A stretch of DNA of 31,710 bases from Synergistaceae bacterium (GTDB taxonomy: Bacteria > Synergistota > Synergistia > Synergistales > Synergistaceae). Made by a program: the position numbers and the translations under genes. Under the pieces are notes generated by a model, which was not told the DNA's origin, ran no database searches, and saw only the letters and a list, made by a program, of their open reading frames with translations. The DNA lies in contig JAAZCN010000057.1 of the NCBI GenBank assembly GCA_012513245.1, positions 1-31,710 of the forward strand, read 5' to 3'. Positions within the stretch are counted from its first letter, which is position 1. Every line of letters begins with the position of its first letter. Shown piece by piece: positions 1 through 7,900 of this stretch.

Positions 1-340
1 ATTAAGATACGTCAAGAAATATTTATGCTAATGTTTATGTGGATCGCGATAACTCAATGCGCCGTGGCACTTAGATGGCAAGTTAATGTAAACATATATG
101 TAACATGAGGCCTCTTGTGCATTCAGTAATAAAAGTCTCGTTACTGATGACAGTTTTGAATTTTCTGTGTATTATACTAACTAGTAAGTGCCCCGTCCGC
201 TTTTAGCAATTGATTATTCCGATCAACAGAAATCAGGGTACACGGCAACGAGTTCCAGATTCCCGTATCGCAGTTTCAGTTTCAAGGCGGCGCAAGTCCG
301 GATCAGCTGCAGCAACCGGAGCGGGGCGTTATAAGATAAT

Positions 341-374
341 AAGCGAGGGGCTCTCTCACGAGAGCCCCTCGCTT
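341..374. terminator. Strong GC-rich hairpin, terminator-like
   Basis: A perfect 14-bp stem (341-354 with 361-374) encloses the six-base loop CTCACG. There is only a TTT on the plus-strand side and a weak TTATTATCTTA tail on the minus side, so it may be a terminator in either direction or part of a structured RNA with the repeat that starts four bases later. Confidence 0.5.
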
Positions 375-377
375 TGT

Positions 378-505
378 GCAATTGGGGCAGATCGAAGCGC
401 TGACTTAACAACATTTGTGATCCTTCGCTTCGACGTATGACCGATACGTCTTAGCTCGAACCACTGCCTGTTGTGTCGTCATCATCTCCGATCTGCCCCA
501 ATTGC
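378..505. repeat. 128-bp element bounded by perfect 17-bp inverted repeat
   Basis: The 17 bases at 378-394 are the exact reverse complement of 489-505. Inside are a second hairpin at 432-450 (7-bp stem GACGTAT/ATACGTC, loop GACCG) and an 8-bp complementarity between 392-399 and 426-433. The nested arrangement resembles a folded RNA closed by a long helix, or a miniature element with terminal inverted repeats. No target-site duplication is obvious and I do not recognise an RNA family. Confidence 0.55.
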
Positions 506-610
506 AAGGTTGCTGTCCCAGTGGGAAGTCGGTTGGAAAGCAATTGCTAGGCTCTAAGGTCTTACCCATTGACTCCCAATTGATTCGCTACTGATTTGCA
601 ATCTACTCCC

Positions 611-641
611 CGGCGGATGCAGTTTCCGCCGCGTTTTATTT
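611..641 (+). terminator. Rho-independent terminator at end of gene-free region
   Basis: A 7-bp stem CGGCGGA/TCCGCCG (611-617, 625-631) is followed by CGTTTTATTT on the plus strand. On the minus strand no T-tract follows it. It therefore best serves a rightward transcript, although no rightward gene is annotated before it. It abuts the stop codon of the convergent SYLF gene. Confidence 0.5.
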
Positions 642-1343
642 AGGCGCCTTTTTAACCAGTGCGTTGAGGCTATTCACAAGTTCTTTGATCCTTTTGTCAT
701 TGGCCGGTTTTTTAAGCGCTGATGCCGCTGACATGTCCCTGCCCCAGTATGCCCTGTTGGCATCCCTGTTCTGGTTAAGCACTGAGCCTTCAAATGTCAT
801 TCCTGCAAATAATCCTTTGGACATCGAGTAGCTGTAGATCGAGGCTTTAGCTCTGCTGTCCGTGGCAGCAGAGGTATCCCTTCCGACTGGGCCGGCAGCT
901 ATAGCGACGTCAGCGCCAAGTTTGAAGCTGTTTCCTCCGGTAAACGCTCTGAGTCCATCTTCATTCGTTATTACCAGTACGAGTCCGACAGACTGTGCTC
1001 CTATCTGGATCCCTATAGATGCTCCTGAAAGACCAATAAAGGACGGACCGTTCCAGGTACCGTTTGAATTCCTTAGGAGGACCAGGCCTTCTCCGATCTG
1101 TCCCCCTATCATTAGTCCGGCCTTTGTCACTGCAGGGAAGATCGCAACTCCCTTTCCTGACTTAATGACATCAGCCATACTAGCCGCATCATTCTGGGCC
1201 GTCATCTTCCGCACCAGCTCATAAGAAAGCCTTATCCTTCTTTCGTGAGCTTTTTCTTCAGCAAATGCTGTGAGACCCGTTGATAAGATGAAAGCTGCAG
1301 CCAGAATAAGGATCAGTGCCCCGGACTTCGAAATTTTATTCAT
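636..1343 (-). CDS. Secreted SYLF (Ysc84/DUF500) lipid-binding domain protein
   Basis: The 235-residue protein starts with a clear signal peptide: the basic MNKISK, a hydrophobic stretch, then a TAFA-EE cleavage region near residue 28. The mature part matches the SYLF/Ysc84 family. It has the ‘SGKGVAIFPAVTKAGLMIGG’ stretch, the glycine-rich ‘FIGLSGASIGIQIGAQS’ core, and ‘AIAAGPVGRD’ followed by ‘YSYSMSKGLFAG’, which is typical of the domain. In eukaryotes the domain binds phosphoinositides; bacterial versions are periplasmic or exported and their role is undefined. The ATG is preceded by AGGAGG at a good distance. It stands alone and is transcribed divergently from the HIT gene. The family call is firm; the function is not known. 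Confidence 0.88.
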   Translation of the reverse strand: MNKISKSGALILILAAAFILSTGLTAFAEEKAHERRIRLSYELVRKMTAQNDAASMADVIKSGKGVAIFPAVTKAGLMIGGQIGEGLVLLRNSNGTWNGPSFIGLSGASIGIQIGAQSVGLVLVITNEDGLRAFTGGNSFKLGADVAIAAGPVGRDTSAATDSRAKASIYSYSMSKGLFAGMTFEGSVLNQNRDANRAYWGRDMSAASALKKPANDKRIKELVNSLNALVKKAPK

Positions 1344-1401
1344 GCATATTCCTCCTGCTCACCCGTTTTTCAAAGATGTACTTACTTTTATACCACAAGA
1401 A

Positions 1402-1432
1402 TTGGCATTTCATATGTAAAAAGCACTATAAT
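1402..1432 (+). promoter_or_regulatory. Candidate sigma-70 promoter for the HIT-yigZ pair
   Basis: TTGGCA at 1402-1407 and a consensus TATAAT at 1427-1432 lie 39 bp upstream of the HIT-gene ATG. The 19-bp spacer is longer than the optimal 17, so the -10 element is better supported than the -35. Confidence 0.45.
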
Positions 1433-1470
1433 GATTACCATATCAGCAGAGACAAGGCGGTGGCTCATGT

Positions 1471-1971
1471 ATGGAGGACAAGATATTCGCTCCCTGGAGG
1501 ATGGCCTACATCCTCTCAAATTCAGATGACAATGAACAAAAAGAATTAGGATGCATATTCTGTAAATTCCCCAAAATGGACGATGACGAAAAGAACCTGA
1601 TCCTGCACCGAGGCAAAGAATGCTTCGTTATACTAAACGCGTTCCCCTACAATCCCGGGCACCTGATGATAGTCCCATACCGCCATACTGCCGATTTGCC
1701 GGGCCTGTCGACCTCAGAACTTTCCGAGATGATGTCATTGTGTCAGATATCCCACAGGGTGCTTACCGAGGTAATGAACCCACACGGGTTCAATCTGGGC
1801 ATGAATCTGGGAAAGGTTGCGGGGGCGGGTATCGATCAGCATCTCCACATGCATGTAGTACCCCGCTGGAACGGAGACACAAATTTCATGCCCGTCCTGG
1901 GTGAGGTCCGTGTAATATCAGAGGCCCTTAATTCAACTTGGAAAAGGCTCAGGGAAAAGTGGCCGAGCTAG
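1471..1971 (+). CDS. HIT-family nucleotide hydrolase/transferase
   Basis: This 166-residue histidine-triad protein has the catalytic H-x-H-x-H motif as HLHMHVV (His124, His126, His128). A conserved Cys-x-x-Cys pair near the N-terminus (Cys28, Cys31) is typical of the zinc-binding Ap4A-type branch. ‘NPGHLMIVPYRH’ near residue 65 is the conserved strand before the core. Members hydrolyse or phosphorolyse dinucleoside polyphosphates or AMP adducts in the cytoplasm; the exact substrate cannot be read from sequence. The ATG follows the purine-rich AAGGCGGTGG. The gene overlaps the downstream YigZ gene, suggesting one transcript and coupled translation. The family assignment is secure. Confidence 0.92.
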   Translation: MEDKIFAPWRMAYILSNSDDNEQKELGCIFCKFPKMDDDEKNLILHRGKECFVILNAFPYNPGHLMIVPYRHTADLPGLSTSELSEMMSLCQISHRVLTEVMNPHGFNLGMNLGKVAGAGIDQHLHMHVVPRWNGDTNFMPVLGEVRVISEALNSTWKRLREKWPS

Positions 1972-2618
1972 AAAACAGAAATTCTTTTACAGCCCCGGCT
2001 AAGGAAATCGACGTTGAACTGACGGTCAGAAGATCACGTTTTATAGGATCTGTGCGTATTGCATTAGACCCGGATGAGGCGACAGAGAAGATAAAAAGCT
2101 TTCCGGAAATATTTCTCAAAGCAAATCACCATTGCTGGGCTTACAGAATAGGAACAGATAATCTGATCGAGCACTCTTCAGATGCGGGAGAGCCTGCAGG
2201 AACTGCGGGGCGCCCGATTTTGGGAACGCTCAAAAGACATTCTCTCCAGAACACTCTTTTAGTTGTCACCCGTTATTTCGGCGGGATAAAACTTGGTGTA
2301 AGAGGACTGATAGAAGCTTACGGTGAGACAGCCGAACTTGCGATCACGAAGGCCGGAACGGTGGAGATGGAACTTAACCTTAACCTTGACCTTTCGTGCA
2401 GCTACGAATATTCAAAAACTCTCTCATCAACATTGAAAAAGTGGGGTTTTGGAGATGACCGGGTCTCAGCGATGTATGGAGAAAACGTTGAGATGAGCCT
2501 TTACGTTCCATGTTCATTAAAAACCGAACTAGCCCTTTCGCTCGAGGAGATGCTATCAAGGGGCATGCTTCAAAAACTCGAATGGGGAAATAGTGCTGTG
2601 CCGATAGCTAAAGTATAA
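1938..2618 (+). CDS. YigZ/IMPACT family protein (UPF0029)
   Basis: About 226 residues with the family signature: ‘SDAGEPAGTAGRPIL’ followed by ‘VVTRYFGGIKLGVRGLIEAY’. These match the N-terminal UPF0029 domain, and a C-terminal DUF1949-like ferredoxin fold follows. Bacterial YigZ is a cytoplasmic protein of unsettled function, related to the eukaryotic translation regulator IMPACT. The start is uncertain. The longest frame begins at TTG 1938, inside the HIT gene, and has no well-placed ribosome-binding site. GTG at 1959, just after AGGGA, would give 219 residues, nearer the usual length. Either start overlaps the HIT stop, so translation is probably coupled. It converges on pbpC with only 26 bp between stops and no clear terminator. 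Confidence 0.9.
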   Translation: MEKAQGKVAELENRNSFTAPAKEIDVELTVRRSRFIGSVRIALDPDEATEKIKSFPEIFLKANHHCWAYRIGTDNLIEHSSDAGEPAGTAGRPILGTLKRHSLQNTLLVVTRYFGGIKLGVRGLIEAYGETAELAITKAGTVEMELNLNLDLSCSYEYSKTLSSTLKKWGFGDDRVSAMYGENVEMSLYVPCSLKTELALSLEEMLSRGMLQKLEWGNSAVPIAKV

Positions 2619-2644
2619 CCTTAAAGACCGGCACCTCGCTTGTT

Positions 2645-4930
2645 TTATTCAACCTCTTCAAGGATAGGCAAATTTTCCTCCGGCTCTTTTTCATTTTCTG
2701 ATATCACTGTTATTCCTGCATGGGCAAAGTTACCAAAAGCGTCCGCAGCGGAGATCTTGTGGCCGCCTTCTATCATTTGCCACCAGACCTCTTCTGACCC
2801 TTCTGCAGAAGGACAGAACTCTCCGTCAACAAACCAGTATACCTCTCCCTCACCGCCTTTTGAGGTTAGAAGTATCTTTCCCCTCCCGCTCTCCATTTTG
2901 TAAGCAGCGTTATTCCTGGGCGACGTTATCTCTATCAGGGAGACTGTGCGCGTGCTTTCCCTGTCTGAAAGGAAAAGTTCTATCTCCGGAGGCCACCTGA
3001 TCTCCATCCCTCTGTCTCCCATTACGTGCAGCCTGCATGGCTCTCTTGAGGAGAGACCCTCGATAAAGAGATCTGTTACTCCATTCGGGCACAGAGAATT
3101 GCGCGGAGATCCGGAGAGGGGGCACACCTCTCCCTTTTTTACCTCCGATGGATAATCAAACCAGTTTGTACCGGAAGGCGTTATTTTTCGCATGATCCGT
3201 ACAGCGGGCGGTGCGGCTGTCCTGATCCCGACGAGCACCTGATCGGGCTTTCCGCTCGGGTCTCCAAACCAGACGATAAGGGTGTACGGTTTTGTTACAG
3301 CGGCTGTCCATGCATCGCGTAAACCATACGAGGTACCGGTCTTAAAGGCTATCACAGTTCCTTCTTCGCCAAAAAGTTCCCTGTAAAGAGGAATGAGCCT
3401 CCGTTCGTCTTTTAATATGTCAAGTGTCAATGCTGCAGCGCCTCTCGATATGACTTTCCTTTTGGGAACTGAGGGCGCTTCTTCTATCCAACTCAAAAAA
3501 CCTGCGTTCCCTCCGGTCGCTAAAGTCCGATATGCTTCTGCCGCCTCTAAAAGGGTAACCTCACACCCGCCAAGCACAAGGCTGTCTCCATACCACCCGG
3601 CATCTTTTGTGATGCGGCCAAAGCCGAGCCTCCTATAAAGATCGAGAAGTCTGTTTGGGCCTATTTCCCTGAGGACTCTCACTGCAGGAACGTTCAGAGA
3701 ATCGGCAAGAGCTGTCCTTGCGGAAACCGGTCCCCTGTAAAGCCTGTCAAAGTTGCGGGGCGCTGTTTGTCCCATCGACATGGGGGTATCCGCAAGAAGG
3801 GATGACGGGGTAAGTTTTCCGGATTCAAAGGCAAGCGAATATGCGAATGGCTTGAGCAGGGAACCGGGAGAACGGGGCGAGCTCCCGCAATCGACCCAGG
3901 ATGCCGGGCCACCTCTCTCTCCCCTCATGTTGCCAACATAGGCACGGACCAGACCGGTCTCGTTCTCAACTATCACTGCCGCTGCCGTGATCTCACGGGG
4001 GAGTCCCGAAAGAGCCAGTCTGAGTTCCTGCTCTGCAATATCCTGCATCCTTCTGTCTATGGAAGATCTTATGCGCCCATATCTGTCACGATGTTCAATG
4101 GAAACTCCCTGAGCTAAAGCATGCGCAGAGGCCTCTCTGCAGAAAGAGGGTATCGAAAAGCGCTTTGCAGGGATAGATTCAAGTTTTGCCCTTCGGATCT
4201 CATCAGAGGAAGCAACATGCAAATCTTCAAGCCTGTCTAGGAGGCGGTCCCTTAATGACAAAGCCCGTTCAGGATGTCTGTCTGGGCGGTAAAATGCCGG
4301 ACCTCGCAGCAATCCGGCAAGCATGGCCGCCTCTGAAAGAGATAGTTCTTTTGCAGGTTTACTGAACCAGGCCCTTGCAGCGGCCTCTATACCCCTGATG
4401 TTGGATCCGAAAGGGGCCTTATTGAGATAGAGCTCAAGTATCTCTCTTTTCGTCATCAGCCTTTCCAGCTGTATAGCCTGCCAGAACTCGACTGCCTTGC
4501 TTGCCAGAGTCCTTTCTCTTGGCACAGAAAGCCTTATCAGCTGTGTGGTTATCGTTGAACCACCTGATATGGTCTTCCCTGCACTCATGTTCTGAGCTAT
4601 CGCCCTCAACAGGGAGATCGCGTCTACCCCGGAATGAGAAAAAAAACGCCTGTCTTCGAGGGCAACTGCCACTTTGGGCATCCAGAGCCCCATTTCTTCC
4701 AATGGGACAGGCAGAGACCACTCTTCATTTTTTGAAAGATATCCTTGAAGAGGGGTCCCCCGCTCGTCTGTAACTACTGTTGACCAGTGCCATTCTGATA
4801 TTTTTTCAGCAGGAACTGAAAGGGCTGCTGTCAGTAAGACAAAAAGAAGAATTATCAGCGAGGGCCAGATTTTCCCGGCCCGGCCCAAATATCTTTTCTT
4901 TATGTCGAGAAAGCATTCTCTCAGCTTCAT
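2645..4930 (-). CDS. pbpC: Penicillin-binding protein 1C (bifunctional glycosyltransferase/transpeptidase)
   Basis: The 761-residue protein has the class A PBP layout. A single N-terminal membrane anchor lies at about residues 23-38. The GT51 domain has EDRRFFSHSG (catalytic Glu92) and GGSTITTQL. The transpeptidase has SxxK as SLLK (Ser357, Lys360), an SxN motif (SLN) in ‘DSLNVPAVRVL’ and KTGTS (Lys530). The C-terminal portion (about 600-761) is the PBP1C-specific BiPBP_C module. It polymerises and cross-links peptidoglycan from the outer face of the inner membrane. It sits 28 bp downstream of the alpha-2-macroglobulin gene, the pairing known from many diderms (pbpC-yfhM). All catalytic residues are present, so it should be active. 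Confidence 0.95.
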   Translation of the reverse strand: MKLRECFLDIKKRYLGRAGKIWPSLIILLFVLLTAALSVPAEKISEWHWSTVVTDERGTPLQGYLSKNEEWSLPVPLEEMGLWMPKVAVALEDRRFFSHSGVDAISLLRAIAQNMSAGKTISGGSTITTQLIRLSVPRERTLASKAVEFWQAIQLERLMTKREILELYLNKAPFGSNIRGIEAAARAWFSKPAKELSLSEAAMLAGLLRGPAFYRPDRHPERALSLRDRLLDRLEDLHVASSDEIRRAKLESIPAKRFSIPSFCREASAHALAQGVSIEHRDRYGRIRSSIDRRMQDIAEQELRLALSGLPREITAAAVIVENETGLVRAYVGNMRGERGGPASWVDCGSSPRSPGSLLKPFAYSLAFESGKLTPSSLLADTPMSMGQTAPRNFDRLYRGPVSARTALADSLNVPAVRVLREIGPNRLLDLYRRLGFGRITKDAGWYGDSLVLGGCEVTLLEAAEAYRTLATGGNAGFLSWIEEAPSVPKRKVISRGAAALTLDILKDERRLIPLYRELFGEEGTVIAFKTGTSYGLRDAWTAAVTKPYTLIVWFGDPSGKPDQVLVGIRTAAPPAVRIMRKITPSGTNWFDYPSEVKKGEVCPLSGSPRNSLCPNGVTDLFIEGLSSREPCRLHVMGDRGMEIRWPPEIELFLSDRESTRTVSLIEITSPRNNAAYKMESGRGKILLTSKGGEGEVYWFVDGEFCPSAEGSEEVWWQMIEGGHKISAADAFGNFAHAGITVISENEKEPEENLPILEEVE

Positions 4931-4958
4931 ATCAATTCACAGGAAAAAAGTGAAGATC

Positions 4959-7900
4959 CTACCGGATCTCTATCCTGCCGCCGCCGCTTATGCTTGAAAC
5001 AGCAGGGTCGTACATACACTCAGCCGATATCTGCGGTACATCGAAAGTACCTGACGTCACTGCTCTGAGTATGAATTTCCAGTCCAGCCTCTTTTCGAGC
5101 CTTTCTATATAGAGAAGGAGCCTGTCATCTCTCGCTTCCGCTCTAACAAAGGGGGGAAGAGCCTCTCCGTCTACGCTGTATCTCGGGTTTTCAATTTCAA
5201 GACCTGCCGGAAGCGGAATGACCACCACCACATTCCTGAGATCTTTTGCCCCGGGCGTAACAGTGAGATTAGAAATAAGTGCGGTGCCCCGCTCGATCTT
5301 CTGTCCTGCAGGTTTCCCTTTCCGATCTGTAAGGGAGAGCCTTGCTTCCATTCCGTTATCTCTGTTGTTAACTTTTCCAAGGGGGATGCCTTCAGCGCTC
5401 CATGAGACAAAAAGCCTCGAAGACCCTCTGTTGACCGCTCTGAAAGAGCTCCTTCTCTCAAGAGGAACTGATATCGTTCTTTTTTCTGAGTTGACTCTTC
5501 CTAAAGTTTTTTGACCAGAGAAAAGCTCTCCTGATGGTTCTCCGGAAGCCGGCTGCGCTTTGAAAAATTTTGACAGCGCAAGCATTGCGAATGCCCCTTC
5601 CTGAGTATTCAGATAGTGCTCTTTCCTGATCGATCCAAGCAAAGAGGATGCCGAAGATGCGGACCCCGAGCTTCTTGGATCTACGTGTACTCTGACCAGA
5701 AGATCGAGTGCTTCATTCCTTAGGTCGGAATCATAATTTTCGTTCCCGCCCGGTACTTTCTTTGTTGCACCGGTCTTACTGCCAAGCATTTTTTCAGCCT
5801 CACTCTTCTGTCCTGAAACAGCATAGGACGCCGCTAGAAAGAGCCTTCCGGATGCGTCAAGCAAATCGGTTTTGTCCCTCAGGCTTTCCATCCAGCCGAG
5901 CGGAGATTCTCCCGCAAGGGCAAGCACATAACATGCGTATGCCCGCTTCGACAGCGCCTGGCGCCAGACGTTTTCATCCTTTGCGTCGTATGGTTCCACG
6001 GAGAGCTGTCTTTTCACATATTTGAGCGCCTCGTTCAGTCTTTCCTCCGGGATCTTGACCCCGTTTTTCCCTGCTTCTAAAAGGAAATGCGTCCCGTAGA
6101 TGCTGTCCCAGGGCTGGGACCATGATTCACCCTGCCATCTGGTAAAACCTCCGTCGTAATTCTGAAGTCCCAATATTTTCTGCATCCTGAACTCAAGAGA
6201 ATTTTTAAGGGGATCAAGGTCTGTGGGAGAACTGGCAAAGGAGGCTGCCAGATCGCGCTGAAGTAAAAGCGGCCACGCCGAGGAGACTGTCTGCTCCATG
6301 CATCCGTGCGGGTATGTTACCAGAAAGCGTGCGATGTCCTGAAGGTTCGCTGAGGGCATTGCTGACAACATCAGAGTACCGCTCATGGTGCCTTCCATCC
6401 AGCCGTCGGGTATTTTTATTTCTTTTGTCTTTCCGGGTTCTATGATTTCTGAAAGACTCTCGGTTATTTTGGGCGAAGCAGGCCTTACCGGGATCTCCAG
6501 TTTCGTCTTAAAAGTCTCGCTTCCCCACCTCGCTGTAAAGGAAGCATTTGCGATACCTGTTCCTGTACCTTCAAAACTGATCCGGAAGGTTTGCTCTGTG
6601 TCCGGTTTTAACGTCGCACTAAAGCTTTTTGTTCCCTTTATCTGAAGGGGTCCGCCTGTTGTAACATCAAGACCGACCTTTATGGTCTTTGAGCTTCTGT
6701 TGAATATCTGGCATGGAGCGGTGATCCTGTCTCCCGGTGCCAGGAACCTCGGAAGCGAAGGCTCAACTACGACCTCTCTGTTTATGTCCACCTCCGCAGA
6801 GGCTGCTCCTGACTCGGCAGGCGTTACTGCGACCGCCATCAGCCTGGCCCTTCCTGCAAACTCAGGCACATTGAATGAAAAAACACATTCACCTTTTGAA
6901 TTTGAACGCACCCGCTTGACAAGCGAGAGCATTTTAAATCTTTTAGCCTGGACCGGGCTGAGGTTTGAATTTTTAAGCGTCATCTCGGAGGGACCGCCTC
7001 CTCCCGGTTTCAGCAGAGGTGAAGACGGATCCTCAGGTTTGATTATTGAATCGTATATGTCATAGGTCTCTACTCCTAGCATCCTCTTCGAAGTAAAGTG
7101 CTTCCAGGGATCGGGGGTCCTAAAAGCTGTAAGCTCCAGTATGGCCTCGTCAACGAGCATCACTGTTATATCGGCTTCCTTTGCTCTGCCGCTGCTGTCT
7201 TTGACTTTCAGCCTGAAATCATTTATTCCCGGCTTGATCCTTCCCGGGTCTTCTATTGAAACATCGAGTTTCTTGTCGCCGTTATCAAGATAGAGCGGGG
7301 CAACTCCATACGCTCTTGAACGATCTCCCTTGCTCCCGTTTGATATTACCTGAGCTGTTATCCAGGCATTAGGGGCCATCTCGTCGGTGACTTTAAATGA
7401 TATTTCCGTATCTCCCTCTTTGATGTCATATACAGAGCTGTGGGCTACACGGAACGTTTCTACTCCTATTAGCAGTTTTCCACTGTGGGGAGACCTGATC
7501 TTGACCACAGCCTTTTCACCTGCTCTGTATTTCTCTCTGTCTGTAATGATCTCGACCATGTCCGGAGCGACATTAGATTCGACGTTCTCATCCCCGTAGA
7601 CATAGATCCACTGCGAGGCGCACGATCCGCCCGGCTTATCCTCTGCCCTGAGCAAATACCTGCCTGCTTCTGAAGGCCGGAAGCTTCCCGAACCTTTACC
7701 CAAGGAAAGCTTCACCGTTCCCTCTCCTCTTGGCAACAGTTCCTGCTGTAGGCGGGTGTCCGTTCTACCGTCCTTTTGATAGGTCACCCTCTGTTCCACG
7801 ACCCTGTAAAAGGAGTATTTTATTCCCGTTGAGGATGACGGAGATCCGTCAGGCTTTACGGCTGCGACGGAAAAGTTTATCGGTTTCCCGGGAGAAAATA

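Larger units (their letters stand above)
1..635. other. Gene-free leading region with inverted repeats
   Basis: I see no convincing protein gene here. Short open frames exist on both strands, but they lack ribosome-binding sites and I recognise no family in them. The GC-richer middle part (about 230-330), read on the minus strand, could be a decayed coding fragment, but I cannot name it. What stands out is secondary structure: a 14-bp hairpin at 341-374, a 17-bp perfect inverted repeat at 378-394/489-505 and a terminator-like hairpin at 611-640. The hexamer CAATTG recurs five times between about 207 and 582. The stretch could hold a non-coding RNA or a small non-autonomous mobile element. Confidence 0.5.

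Noticed and set aside
210..440. 76-codon plus-strand frame and a 63-codon minus-strand frame in the leading region
   Set aside because: No ribosome site, no family resemblance I trust, and both cross the strong hairpins. Possible decayed fragment at best.
378..505. Integron attC site
   Set aside because: Long palindrome of suitable size, but I could not place a matching GTTRRRY/RYYYAAC pair at the ends, and no integrase or cassette is near.
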